Positions 8,924 to 19,224 of a stretch of 47,593 nucleotides of DNA are shown piece after piece. A program made the translations under genes and the position numbers. A model generated the notes under the pieces. The model was not told the DNA's origin. It worked only from the letters and a program-made list of their open reading frames with translations, and ran no database searches. The stretch covers positions 1-47,593 of the forward strand of contig VAXH01000080.1 in the NCBI GenBank assembly GCA_005883955.1. The letters run 5' to 3'. Position 1 is the first letter of the stretch, and each line of letters begins with the position of its first letter. The stretch comes from Actinomycetota bacterium (GTDB lineage: Bacteria > Actinomycetota > Thermoleophilia > Gaiellales > Gaiellaceae).

Positions 8924-10485
8924 ATGACCGTACCTGCGGGCGAGATGAACCAGAGCGAGCCCTCTCCGATCCGGAGCTACCTGAGCGTGCTGTGGCGCCG
9001 AAAGTCCGTCGTCATTCAGCCGATCGTGATCGTGCCGCTCGTTGGCTCAACCGAACCGACATCGCCGCGGCTTTGACCGGAATCCAGGATCCGACGGCGG
9101 CGCAAGCGCCCGAGCGCCTCGCGGCGACGCAAGCCGAGCTGGCTCGGGTGCCGACGATCGCCCGCCGGACGCTCGACTCGGTCGGGCTCAACAAAGACCC
9201 GCAATATCTCTTAGGAGAGTCGAGCGTCACCGCCAACGCCGATGCGGACCTCCTCGAGTTCGTGGTCACCGATCGAAATCCAGCGCTCGCAGGGCGACTG
9301 GCGACCGCGTACGCCCGCCAGTTCACGCTGTATCAGAGCGAGCTCGAGCAGCAGCAGATTCGGAGCGCCTTGAGCGATATCTCGCGACGCCTCCATGTCC
9401 TCGCTGTGGCAGGGCAGAAGGCCTCCCCCGTCTATACCGATTTGGTGCAGAGGCGCGCGCAATTGACGACCCTGCAAGCGCTCCAAACTGCAGGATCAGC
9501 CGTCGTTCGGAACGCAGTCCCCGGCGTCAAAGTCGCGCCACGGCCCTTGCGCAACGTAGTGCTTGCCCTTGCCATCGGCCTCATTCTGGGCATCGGCCTT
9601 GGTTTTCTCTACGACGCGCTCGATCCGCGTGTTTGGTCGGCGCCCGAGGCTGCCGCCTCGCTCGGCCTCCCGTTGCTCGGGCGCATCCCTCGCCTCAAAA
9701 AAGGCAGGCCGCTCGTCATGGCGGCCGATCCGCGCAGTCGCGGAGCGGAGGCTTTCCGCATGCTCTCCACCAACATCGATTTCGTCGGGGAAGAGAACAG
9801 CCCGCGAACAATCCTCGTCACGAGCGCCATTGCCGGCGAGGGCAAGTCGACGACGACGGCGAACCTGGCCATCGCGCTTGCGCGCAAAGGCCATCACGTG
9901 GTCGTCGTCGACCTGGACCTGCACGGCCCGAGCCTTGACCGATTCTTCTCCCTCAATGGGCAGCCGGGGTTGACCGATGTGGCACTCGGGCGCATCGAGC
10001 TCGAAGAGGCGATCTCGGTCGCCAGGAAGCCCGGCAACGGCAGCGATGCCGAGACCAGGCCGGCCTGGCGCCGAGGAGACCCGGGCGGGGTGCTCGAGAT
10101 TGTCCCCGCAGGGCCGGTTTCCTCCGAGCCCGGGGAGTTCGTGACGAGGCCGGCCGTGGGGGCGATCATCCGTGAGCTCGCCGCAAGGGCGGACTTCGTG
10201 CTGATCGACAGCGCGCCGATGCTCAACGCCGTCGATGCGGCCGTCCTGAGCCGATACGTGGACGCCGTGATGGTGGTCGTGCGTCTCGACGGCGCCCGGC
10301 AAGGGACGCTCGCCGAGCTGCGTCGTTCCCTGGACACGTTGCACTGCGAGAAGCTCGGGGTCGTCGTGACCCTCACCGACGAGGGCGAACGCTACGGCTC
10401 GCGCTACTCAGGCCAGCACAATCCCCGGGCGGCGCAAGCCCAAGCTGCGTGGCGCGCATCGGTGCGCCAAATCAAGCGTCTGTAG
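8924..10485 (+). CDS. Wzz/BY-kinase (polysaccharide chain-length regulator and tyrosine autokinase), frameshifted near its N-terminus
   Basis: Fusion of a Wzz-type chain-length domain with a cytoplasmic P-loop tyrosine kinase, which controls polymer length and export. The main open frame runs from a GTG at 8992 to 10485 (497 aa). The natural N-terminus lies in another frame: an ATG at 8924 reads MTVPAGEMNQ, then RSYLSVLWRRKSVVIQPIVIVPLV, the expected juxtamembrane and TM1 segment, and stops at 9076. The main frame resumes the homologous sequence at about 9046 (LNRTDIAAALTG). Around 20-30 residues between are missing. The rest looks intact: TM2 near VVLALAIGLILGIGLGFL, Walker A GEGKSTTTA, Walker A' VVVVDLDLHG, Walker B FVLIDSAP. 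The C-terminal tail has only two tyrosines, few for an autophosphorylation cluster. As assembled, TM1 is not made in frame. Confidence 0.85.
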
Positions 10486-10495
10486 CGAGGGCTCA

Positions 10496-11668
10496 ATGCC
10501 GCCGAATCCCCCTGCCGTCCTGCTGGGCGGAGAGGCAATCGCTGTCTCTGTCGCGAGAAGTCTGGGCCGGAATGGTATACCCGTCTACGCGCTCGGCACG
10601 GCCGGCGTCGACCCGGTTCAGTACTCGCGCTACTGCACTCAGTTCGTCGACCTCGGAAGCGGCAAAGGAGTCCAGGATCGCTGGGGCGACTGGCTCCGGC
10701 GCACCGCCGGCGACCCTCGGGTGGTTCTCCCGTGCAATGACGATGGCCTGGAGTTTGTCGCCCGACGGCGAAGCGAGCTCCACGAGCTCGGAGACAGGTC
10801 TATCGAGGCCGATGACAGCGTCGTGCTGCGGATGCTCGACAAGGCGAAGACCTATGCGCTGGCCTCTCGTCTGGGGATTGCGAGCCCAAGGACACACTCG
10901 GCAGAAAGCCCGGAAGCGCTCGAGCGGGCTGTCGAAGAGCTTGGTTTTCCGCTTGCGCTCAAGCCGCGCCACTCCTACCGCTTCGCGCGGCAGTTCGGGC
11001 TCCGCAAGAAGCTCTTAGTGGTTCGAGACCGTGCCGAGCTCGAAGCGGTGCAGGCAGAGACCGCTGGTCTCGGCCTCGAGGTCATCATCACGGAGATCAT
11101 TCCCGGAGGCGACGACCGGCTTTGGACATGCACGGCCTACCTCGACGAGCATGGGCGCCCGCTTATCCATTACACGAGGAGGAAGGTCCGTCAGTACCCG
11201 CCCGGGTTCGGACGGGGGTGCTACTACCTCCTCGAATGGGACGCCGAGGTCGGGGAGGTCGGACTCGCCTTCCTGCGCGGAGCCGGCGTCCGCGGGCTTG
11301 CTTCGGTTGAGTTCAAGCGCGACGAGCGCGACGGGAAGCTCAAGTTGATCGAATGCAACCACCGCCTCGACGGAGCCACTGAGCTCGCCCGTGCAGGCGG
11401 TGTCGACTTGGCGCACTTCGTCTACGCGCGCGTGCTCCGACGTGGCGGCAAGACGTTACGGCCACGGGAAGGCGTCCGCCTCTGGAACCCCGTCGAGGAC
11501 ACACGCTCTGCGTGGCAGCTCTGGCGACGCGGCGAGCTTTCGCTGTCGGGGTGGGGCGGAACGCTTCTGCACCCCCTCCACTTCCAGGTTTTCGACTGGC
11601 GCGACCTCAAGCCCAGCTTGATGGGCTCCGCTCGGCTGACGAGGCACGTGCTGCAGCGCTACATCTAA
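10496..11668 (+). CDS. ATP-grasp domain carboxylate-amine ligase-like protein
   Basis: 390 aa soluble protein. The N-terminus AVLLGGEAIAVSVARSLGRNGIPVYAL is the pre-ATP-grasp Rossmann-like part; the central block LDKAKTYALASRLGIASP, ALKPRHS and VIITEIIPGG, and the C-terminal LIECNHRLDGATELARAGG are the ATP-grasp core with the metal-binding E/N pair. ATP-grasp enzymes join a carboxylate to an amine or thiol through an acyl phosphate. Homologues in capsule loci attach amino acids or similar groups to sugars, which is the likely role here by context. It starts 11 nt after the BY-kinase stop, so it is probably in the same transcript. Substrates cannot be read. Confidence 0.8.
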   Translation: MPPNPPAVLLGGEAIAVSVARSLGRNGIPVYALGTAGVDPVQYSRYCTQFVDLGSGKGVQDRWGDWLRRTAGDPRVVLPCNDDGLEFVARRRSELHELGDRSIEADDSVVLRMLDKAKTYALASRLGIASPRTHSAESPEALERAVEELGFPLALKPRHSYRFARQFGLRKKLLVVRDRAELEAVQAETAGLGLEVIITEIIPGGDDRLWTCTAYLDEHGRPLIHYTRRKVRQYPPGFGRGCYYLLEWDAEVGEVGLAFLRGAGVRGLASVEFKRDERDGKLKLIECNHRLDGATELARAGGVDLAHFVYARVLRRGGKTLRPREGVRLWNPVEDTRSAWQLWRRGELSLSGWGGTLLHPLHFQVFDWRDLKPSLMGSARLTRHVLQRYI

Positions 11669-11695
11669 AGCAGGAGAACGCGCGCCCTCCGCGCC

Positions 11696-12586
11696 CTATG
11701 TGGTGCCTTCTTCCAGCTCGATTGCCTCTCGCGTCTGGACGAGCCCGAAGATCTCATCGACCGGCGTGATCTCGGAGTCGACTGCGGCCGCGTTCCCCTC
11801 CGCGCGAAGCGTTGCAAGTACCTCCGAGGTCGCGTGCACTGCGGCTCGCATCGTCTGGTTGGCAAAGATGATCAGGCGGAAGCCTCGATCGAAGAGCTGG
11901 TCCGCGGTGAAGTCCGGAAAGAGGGTCGGTACGGCGACGAGAGGAACTTCCGCCACGCCGTCCCAGCGCTCGAGGAAGTCGTCGATCTCGGCGAGAGTCT
12001 TGTCCCGAGAGTGAACGAGGAGCCCGTCGGCGCCCGCCTCGACGTACGAGGCGGCTCGATCGTACGCGTCGTCGACTCCGTACCCGGCGATCAGGGATTC
12101 GACCCGCGCGATGAAGAAGAAGTCGGTCGTCTCCTGGGCGCGCTTGGCGGCGCGAATCCGCCGCGCCTGTTCGTCGCGAGGGATCAGCTCGCGCTGCGAC
12201 TCGCCTCGGTAGAGGCTATTGCGTTTCGGGAAGGTGTTGTCTTCGACGCAGATCGCAGCGATCCCCGAGCGCTCGTACTCCCGGACCGTTCGGACCAGGT
12301 TCGAGAGGCTCCCGAAGCCGTTATCGCAGTCGGCGATCACGGGCAAGGAGGTGGCGGCATCGATTCGCACAGCCGCCGAGAGCGCCTCGGTCAACGTGAT
12401 CAGATTGAGATCGGGCAACCCATAGGTCATCGTCGAGACTCCGAGCCCGCTCACCCAAACTGCGTCGAAGCCGTTCTTCTCGATCAGGCTGGCAGTCATC
12501 GCGTCGTGCGCGCCCACCGCGACCGTGGGCTGCTCCGACCGCAGGTCGGAGCGCAGCTTCGTCCTTTTGGCATCCGCGCTGTTCAT
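11696..12586 (-). CDS. PEP mutase / isocitrate lyase superfamily enzyme (phosphoenolpyruvate mutase-like)
   Basis: 296 aa alpha/beta barrel. Motifs run in PEP-mutase order: VGAHDAMTASLIEKNGFDAVWVSG, the metal-site IADCDNGFG (two Asp), the gating loop EDNTFPKRNS, ARVESLIAG (phosphate-binding Arg) and LLVHSR (His). PEP mutase turns PEP into phosphonopyruvate, the entry step to phosphonates. The diagnostic EDK of characterised mutases is EDN here, while the later K, N and S of the loop are kept, so the reaction is not certain. It lies 15 nt downstream of a D-2-hydroxyacid dehydrogenase in an apparent operon. No phosphonopyruvate decarboxylase is nearby. Alternatives: phosphonopyruvate hydrolase (normally Thr at the loop Asn) or a C-C lyase. 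Confidence 0.82.
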   Translation of the reverse strand: MNSADAKRTKLRSDLRSEQPTVAVGAHDAMTASLIEKNGFDAVWVSGLGVSTMTYGLPDLNLITLTEALSAAVRIDAATSLPVIADCDNGFGSLSNLVRTVREYERSGIAAICVEDNTFPKRNSLYRGESQRELIPRDEQARRIRAAKRAQETTDFFFIARVESLIAGYGVDDAYDRAASYVEAGADGLLVHSRDKTLAEIDDFLERWDGVAEVPLVAVPTLFPDFTADQLFDRGFRLIIFANQTMRAAVHATSEVLATLRAEGNAAAVDSEITPVDEIFGLVQTREAIELEEGTT

Positions 12587-12601
12587 ACCGCTACTGATTC
12601 T

Positions 12602-13564
12602 TCACAAAAGCAGCTCGCCATTGCGAACCTCACCCTCGAGCTCCCCGCGGCCGAAAGCCGACACGATCTCGAGAAGTCGCTGTCCGATGGCGTGCTGACA
12701 TTCGGCCGTCATCGACCCGATGTGCGGCGTCAAGACCACGTTGGGGAGTTGTGCAAAGGGAGACGTCTCCCCCTCGCCCTCGCGCGCGTGAACATCGAGC
12801 GCCGCTCCCGCCAGCCTGTTCGGCGCGGTCAGTTCGTCGTAGAGGGCCTCCTCATCGACGATCCCACCCCGCGCCACATTGATCAGGAATGAACCCGGCT
12901 TCATCAACGACAGGGCCCGCCGGTCGATCAGATTACGGGTCGATTCCTGCAGCGGTAGGTTGACCGTGACGAAATCACCGACCCGAAGGACCTCGTCGAG
13001 GTCGGCCAGCTCCACGCCTTTGTGCGCAAGCGCTTGGGCAACGGCGGGATCCGGGTGCTCGACGCAGCCGACTGCCCTCATACCCCACGCCACCGCCAGC
13101 TCACCGACGCGTGAACCGATGTTGCCCGCTCCGGCGATGCCCACGGTTTTTTCGAAGAGGAGCCGGCCGAGCAGTTCGTGCTTCGGCCACTGAGCTTGTC
13201 GAACCAAGCGGTCGGCCCGAGAGATCTTTCGCGCTAGATCGAGCATCAGTCCGAAAGTGAGCTCGGCGACCGATTGTGCAGACGGGCCAGGGATCTTCAC
13301 GAGCCGGATTCCGCGCCGTCGAGCGTCCGTGAGGTCGAGGTTGTCAAGCCCCGAGCCGGCGCGGACGATCAAGCGCAGCTTCGGCGCGGAGCCCAAAAGC
13401 TCCTCGGAGATCGTGACGCCGCTCCGAAAAACGAAGACCTCACGGTCCGCCGCGAGCGAGGGCAGCGAGCTCGCGCCCGCACCGATTGCGGAGGCGACGT
13501 CGTGTTCTCGGTGGAGCGCCTCCAGGCTGCCCTCGTCAATCGGGCTAAGCACGAGAATCTTCAT
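12602..13564 (-). CDS. D-isomer-specific 2-hydroxyacid dehydrogenase
   Basis: 320 aa NAD(P)-dependent reductase of the phosphoglycerate-dehydrogenase type, without an ACT regulatory domain. I chose the ATG at 13564 because homologues begin at MKILVLSP; the frame is open to 13624. It shows AGSGLDNLD, the Rossmann motif GAGNIGSRVG, the catalytic Arg in NVARGGIVDEEAL and the catalytic His in TPHIGSMT. The family interconverts 2-keto and D-2-hydroxy acids. Directly followed by the PEP-mutase-like gene, so phosphonopyruvate, or another 2-keto acid made by that enzyme, is a reasonable substrate candidate. That link is inference. Confidence 0.9.
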   Translation of the reverse strand: MKILVLSPIDEGSLEALHREHDVASAIGAGASSLPSLAADREVFVFRSGVTISEELLGSAPKLRLIVRAGSGLDNLDLTDARRRGIRLVKIPGPSAQSVAELTFGLMLDLARKISRADRLVRQAQWPKHELLGRLLFEKTVGIAGAGNIGSRVGELAVAWGMRAVGCVEHPDPAVAQALAHKGVELADLDEVLRVGDFVTVNLPLQESTRNLIDRRALSLMKPGSFLINVARGGIVDEEALYDELTAPNRLAGAALDVHAREGEGETSPFAQLPNVVLTPHIGSMTAECQHAIGQRLLEIVSAFGRGELEGEVRNGELLL

Positions 13565-13723
13565 TTCAGAGCCCGTCTCCCGCGGCTTAGCTCGAGCGCC
13601 AGTCGCAGGCGATGCGACTGACACCGCTCGGTCCTAGCCTGGGCACGGCGAAAGCTTTCGCTTGCGGTCGTTCCCTGGACAATGCAGCCGGGATCTGGGT
13701 GGTCGGGGCCAAGAAGAATGGAT

Positions 13724-15385
13724 TTAGTAGGCGCCCCGGCTCCGGGCTAACGCGGGCAGCGTCTGCAAGATCAGCTTGAAGTCGTTGAAAACCGACCAGC
13801 TGGTCACGTAGAGATAGTCGAGCTTGACCATCTCCTCGAATGGAATCTCGCTGCGTCCAAGCACCTGCCACGGTCCCGTAATCCCCGGCTTGAGGTTGAG
13901 ACGGCGCCGCGCCCACTCGTGGATGTGCTGATCCTCCTCGAGGATCAGCGGCCGAGGACCGACCAGTGACATCTCGCCCTTCACGACGTTGATCAGCTGT
14001 GGCAGCTCATCGAACGAATGAGTTCGAAGGAACCGCCCGATCCGTGTGGTCCGCGGGTCATCCCGGATCTTGAACATTCGCGGATCACCACCGTTCGTCG
14101 CGTGCTTGTTGAGGTGTGTGTATTCAGCCTTGCGAGCGTCGGCGTCCGCGAACATCGTCCGGAATTTGTAGATCTCGAACGTCGCCTCGTTGGTGCCTCT
14201 ACGCACCTGCCGGAAGAAGACTGGCCCAGGTGAGCCGATCTTGATGAGGATGGCGATCACTGCAAAGGCGGGTGCGAGCAGCGCGAGACTCACGATTGCC
14301 AGAACAAGGTCTGTCGTCCGCTTGATCAGCCGAGACGTCCGGAGGAGGTGCGCCGGCGGCAGCCCGAGCAACGGGACTCCCTCCACTGTGTGGATGCTCA
14401 CCGAAGGGCCGACGATGTCGAACAGCCGTGGAACGATGTCGACCTGGACGTCGAGATCCTTCATCGACCGAATCAAGTCGAGCGTCACGTCGTACGACTC
14501 CTTCGAGAAGGCCACGATCACCCGCTCGACATCGAACATGCGGACGATCGCGGGAAGGCGCTCTTGCGGGCCCAGTAAGGTCAGATGAGCGAGGTCGTCG
14601 CGCCGCTCTTTCGGCTCTGAGTCGACGAACCCCACGAGATTGATGCCGTACTCGGGATGCTGCAGGAGCTTGTGCGCGACCAGCTGTCCGACCTCTCCAG
14701 CTCCGACGATCACGGCGTTCTGCAGGTAGGTGATTCGTTTCCTGCTCAGCCATCTCGCCGCGGCTCTCCCCATCGAGACGAAGAAGATGCACCCCACCCA
14801 GAAGGCAAGGAGCTTCGAGATACTGGGATCGACGAGGTCGGTCACCCAGGCGAGCACGAAGAAGAGCCAACAGACGACGGTCGCGAGATGGAAAACGGCG
14901 ACGAACTCGTCGACCGTGGAGTGGTCAGTGCGCTCCTCGTCGCGGCTGTACAGCCCGTACAGTCGAGCAATCAGGATCCAGGCCGGCAGTGTGGCCAAGA
15001 AGGCGGCAGATTCGATGCCAAGTCCAACTCCGTGCTGACCGTGGTCGAGGCCGAACAGAAGCTCCGCGACAGAAAAGGCAAGCATCAGGCCGACCACGTC
15101 GGCTAGCAGGAGCATTCGTCGGATCAGCCATCCCCGCCGTCGAATCGTCGCGGTCTTCCTGCGCCGCTCCAGGATCTCGAGCGTGCGCTCGTCGATCAGT
15201 GCGATTGTCTCGTCGTAGAGCGCTGCGGCCTGGGACAGCGCGCGCTGCTCGGTCGAGTTGCGCAGACTCACCGGCGGCCCAGAGGGCGCCGCATTAGCTG
15301 TGGGGGCGGATCCGTTCCCGTTCTGCTCGGCTGCTGCCCGAGCAAGCTCTTCTTGCATCCCCGCCTGGTCCGGGACCGCACTCAT
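13724..15385 (-). CDS. Exopolysaccharide initiating sugar-phosphate transferase (WbaP/EpsL type)
   Basis: 553 aa polyprenyl-phosphate hexose-1-phosphate transferase that starts repeat-unit synthesis on the lipid carrier. Order: a hydrophilic N-terminal tail of about 80 residues; four to five TM helices (about 88-190); a CoA-binding/Rossmann-like domain (AVIVGAGEVGQLVAHKLL); a further TM (LVLAIVSLALLAPAFAVIAI); and the catalytic domain with FFRQVRRG, IYKFRTM, DELPQLINVVKGEMSLVGPR and the final WQVLGRSEIPF. All catalytic landmarks of the family are present. It is the last gene of the polysaccharide locus on this side, and a 471-nt non-coding stretch precedes it. Confidence 0.92.
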   Translation of the reverse strand: MSAVPDQAGMQEELARAAAEQNGNGSAPTANAAPSGPPVSLRNSTEQRALSQAAALYDETIALIDERTLEILERRRKTATIRRRGWLIRRMLLLADVVGLMLAFSVAELLFGLDHGQHGVGLGIESAAFLATLPAWILIARLYGLYSRDEERTDHSTVDEFVAVFHLATVVCWLFFVLAWVTDLVDPSISKLLAFWVGCIFFVSMGRAAARWLSRKRITYLQNAVIVGAGEVGQLVAHKLLQHPEYGINLVGFVDSEPKERRDDLAHLTLLGPQERLPAIVRMFDVERVIVAFSKESYDVTLDLIRSMKDLDVQVDIVPRLFDIVGPSVSIHTVEGVPLLGLPPAHLLRTSRLIKRTTDLVLAIVSLALLAPAFAVIAILIKIGSPGPVFFRQVRRGTNEATFEIYKFRTMFADADARKAEYTHLNKHATNGGDPRMFKIRDDPRTTRIGRFLRTHSFDELPQLINVVKGEMSLVGPRPLILEEDQHIHEWARRRLNLKPGITGPWQVLGRSEIPFEEMVKLDYLYVTSWSVFNDFKLILQTLPALARSRGAY

Positions 15386-15856
15386 GCGGGACTCCCCGCC
15401 GAGCCCTTGCTTCCAAAAGGCAGGGGCGACCCAGCCTCATGGTTGGCAACCCCCCCGCCGCCGTGGGTTGCAAATCTATATATGGTTCTTCTCCCCTTCG
15501 AGAACTCACGAACGTCCAAACCGCAAGCAGCGTCCGCTCCAGGAAATATACGGTTTTTTCGCAGTTCTGCAAACGGCGAGCCTCGGTTGTTGAGGACACC
15601 AGCCGAAAGGGTTAGCGATATGAAGTTGACCTTCAGGCGCGCCTTCATCGTGGTACGTAGCGCTCGGCGGCTCCTTCCTGGACTCGGCGGCGATCCCACG
15701 GCCGCACATTAGGGACACGCACAGGCCGCACCCGCCTGGTCGAGTGCGTCCTGGGCGTGGTTTCGGTGGGCCGGAGGCATCTGCTTCGGACTTGCCGGAA
15801 GTAAGAAGGTCCCAAGCCCCAAGCGGGAGAATTCGGGCAATCGAACAGGAGGCGAG
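15386..15856. other. Non-coding stretch between the sugar transferase and the ferritin-like gene
   Basis: 471 bases with no convincing gene. On the minus strand it would form the leader of the sugar transferase. A 7-bp hairpin (GCAACCC 15446-15452 with GGGTTGC 15465-15471) is followed on that strand, toward the gene, by a second GC-rich block. An AT-rich TATATA patch lies at 15478-15483. On the plus strand an AGGAGG at 15847-15852 serves the ferritin-like gene. I recognise no known riboswitch class. Confidence 0.5.
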
Positions 15857-16174
15857 ATGGGTTTCGACCAGTACCACGAACCGGCCGGCGAGCTCAGTGC
15901 GGAGACGCGCACGTTCGCACGGATGATCGCGTCACTGACCGAAGAGGCGGAGGCGATCGGATGGTACGAGCAGCGAATGGCACTCGAGCGCGACCCTCAG
16001 GCGAAGGCGATCATGGCCAACGCCCAGGGCGAGGAGTTCAAGCACTACGGCATGGACCTCGAGTTCCTGATCCGGCGAACGCCGAACTGGAGGATCGCGC
16101 TGCAGACGATCCTCTTCACTGAAGGAGACATCGTCGAGAGCGGCGAAGAAGCGGAGGAGGCTGAGAACCGGTAG
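15857..16174 (+). CDS. Encapsulated-ferritin-like protein (EncFtn family)
   Basis: 105 aa, preceded by AGGAGG with a 4-base gap. The sequence EPAGELSAETR, then SLTEEAEAIGWYEQR and GEEFKHYGMDLEFL, then LFTEGDI, aligns by eye with the encapsulated ferritin of Rhodospirillum (EPLEVLKEETV, EELEAVDWYDQR, DEEKEHAAMTLEWL, YLFTEG). The second-helix E-x-x-H iron ligands (EEFKH) and the first-helix EE/W/Y pattern are kept. The family forms a ring-shaped ferroxidase from two-helix protomers and normally works inside an encapsulin shell. Here the protein stops soon after an acidic tail (ESGEEAEEAENR) with no encapsulation peptide, and no encapsulin gene lies in the window. Confidence 0.83.
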   Translation: MGFDQYHEPAGELSAETRTFARMIASLTEEAEAIGWYEQRMALERDPQAKAIMANAQGEEFKHYGMDLEFLIRRTPNWRIALQTILFTEGDIVESGEEAEEAENR

Positions 16175-16198
16175 CGCGCGGGCGCTCCGACGTGTCGC

Positions 16199-16351
16199 AT
16201 GACGATCCGCTGCCCGATCGTCGATGACAACCAGTCGTTCCTCGAGGCCGCGCGAACGCGGCTCGAACGCGAGGGTCTGAGCGTCACAGGCGTCGCAACG
16301 ACCGGCAGCGAGGCTTCCGTCGGACCGAGACGCCATGCCTCGGCAATGTGA
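16199..16351 (+). pseudogene. Truncated response-regulator receiver domain (N-terminal stub)
   Basis: A 50-codon frame. Its first 35 residues read as the start of a receiver domain: MTIRCPIVDDNQSFLEAARTR and then LEREGLSVTGVATTGSEA, including the acidic DD pair. The phospho-acceptor Asp region and everything after it are absent; after SEA the frame runs into unrelated residues and stops. The stop (16349-16351) overlaps the start of the DedA gene. Most likely a deletion relic of a NarL/FixJ-type regulator. Confidence 0.65.
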
Positions 16352-16935
16352 TGCTGGCGGCTCTCGTCAACGTCCCTGCGAATCTCGGCTATCCGCTGCT
16401 CTTCGCGCTCGTCGCGGGCGAGTCGGCAGGGGCCCTGATTCCCGGCGAGACGGCTCTGATCGTGGCCGCCGCGCTGGCCTCGCAGGGAAAGCTCTCGCTC
16501 ACGGTCGTGATCGCGGTCGCCGCCGGCGCAGCGATCATCGGCGACAACATCGGCTACCTGATCGGGCGCAGGGGTCTTCGGTGGCTCGTGAACCGGCCGG
16601 GTCGGCTGGCAGCCGGTAGACGGCGCCTGCTCGAGCGCGGCGAGGAGTTCTTCGCCCGCTGGGGCGCGGCCGCCGTCTTCTTCGGCCGCTGGCTACCAGG
16701 CCTCCGGGTGGTCACGTCATGGCTGGCCGGCGCCGACCGGATGCCATGGCCACGCTTTCTGCTCTGGAACGCCCTCGGTGGGATCGCGTGGGCCAGCACG
16801 ATCGGCGCTCTCGCTTACGTTCTGGGCCGGAGCGCCTCGGGCTCGCTGGGAGCGATCGGCTTTTTCGCGGTCGGCCTCGCGGTCATCGTCTTCCTGATCA
16901 CGCGACTTCGCCGCCGCTTTCGGGATCGTGAATAG
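16348..16935 (+). CDS. DedA family membrane protein
   Basis: 195 aa polytopic inner-membrane protein of the DedA/SNARE-associated family, whose members act in lipid-carrier or phospholipid flipping. Landmarks: ESAGALIPGETALIVAAALASQGK, a GDNIGYLIGRR stretch, then FFGRWLPGLRVVTSWLAGADRM (the family F-x-R-x-x-P/R block) and a C-terminal hydrophobic pair ending in a basic tail RLRRRFRDRE. GTG (16348) and ATG (16351) are both possible starts; the GTG overlaps the stop of the receiver stub. Next to an exopolysaccharide locus a role in undecaprenyl-phosphate recycling is plausible but not shown. Confidence 0.88.
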   Translation: MMLAALVNVPANLGYPLLFALVAGESAGALIPGETALIVAAALASQGKLSLTVVIAVAAGAAIIGDNIGYLIGRRGLRWLVNRPGRLAAGRRRLLERGEEFFARWGAAAVFFGRWLPGLRVVTSWLAGADRMPWPRFLLWNALGGIAWASTIGALAYVLGRSASGSLGAIGFFAVGLAVIVFLITRLRRRFRDRE

Positions 16936-16937
16936 GC

Positions 16938-18994
<2,057 letters not shown>

Positions 18995-19105
18995 CCGCCA
19001 GAACCGTGTCCGCGGATCTGGTCCCGGGGGACGTCCACGCGACCATTCGCCGCCGCAAGCTCGGTTCGCGTGTCGGTTCGAAGGCTGGGACAGCCATGTC
19101 TGATC

Positions 19106-19123
19106 GCCTGGCACCGGGACACG
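19106..19123 (-). repeat. Dispersed repeat, copy 2, inverted
   Basis: GCCTGGCACCGGGACA is the exact reverse complement of the 16-base core, followed by CG. Confidence 0.7.
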
Positions 19124-19162
19124 TCCTGGGACCCGGTCGCGCGGTGCCGGGGCCGTCTCGGC

Positions 19163-19199
19163 GGGCCGTGTCCCGGTGCCAGGCACGGGGACACGGCCC
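19163..19199 (+). repeat. 37-nt near-perfect palindrome containing repeat copy 3
   Basis: Arms GGGCCGTGTCCC (19163-19174) and GGGACACGGCCC (19188-19199) pair perfectly over 12 bp. The 13 bases between contain a second inverted repeat, GTGCC-A-GGCAC. The core TGTCCCGGTGCCAGGC spans 19169-19184. The gap 18927-19224 holds no gene; it may be a REP-like element or an operator. Confidence 0.75.
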
Positions 19200-19224
19200 G
19201 AAGTGCGATGCAGGCGGTGGTGGT

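Noticed and set aside
13565-13624. Longer N-terminus for the D-2-hydroxyacid dehydrogenase
   Set aside because: The extra 20 residues are Ala/Arg/Pro-rich and unlike the family, whose members begin at MKILVLSP.
15386-15856. A known riboswitch such as cyclic di-GMP, cyclic di-AMP or cobalamin type
   Set aside because: I compared by eye with the conserved cores I know and found no match; only generic hairpins remain.
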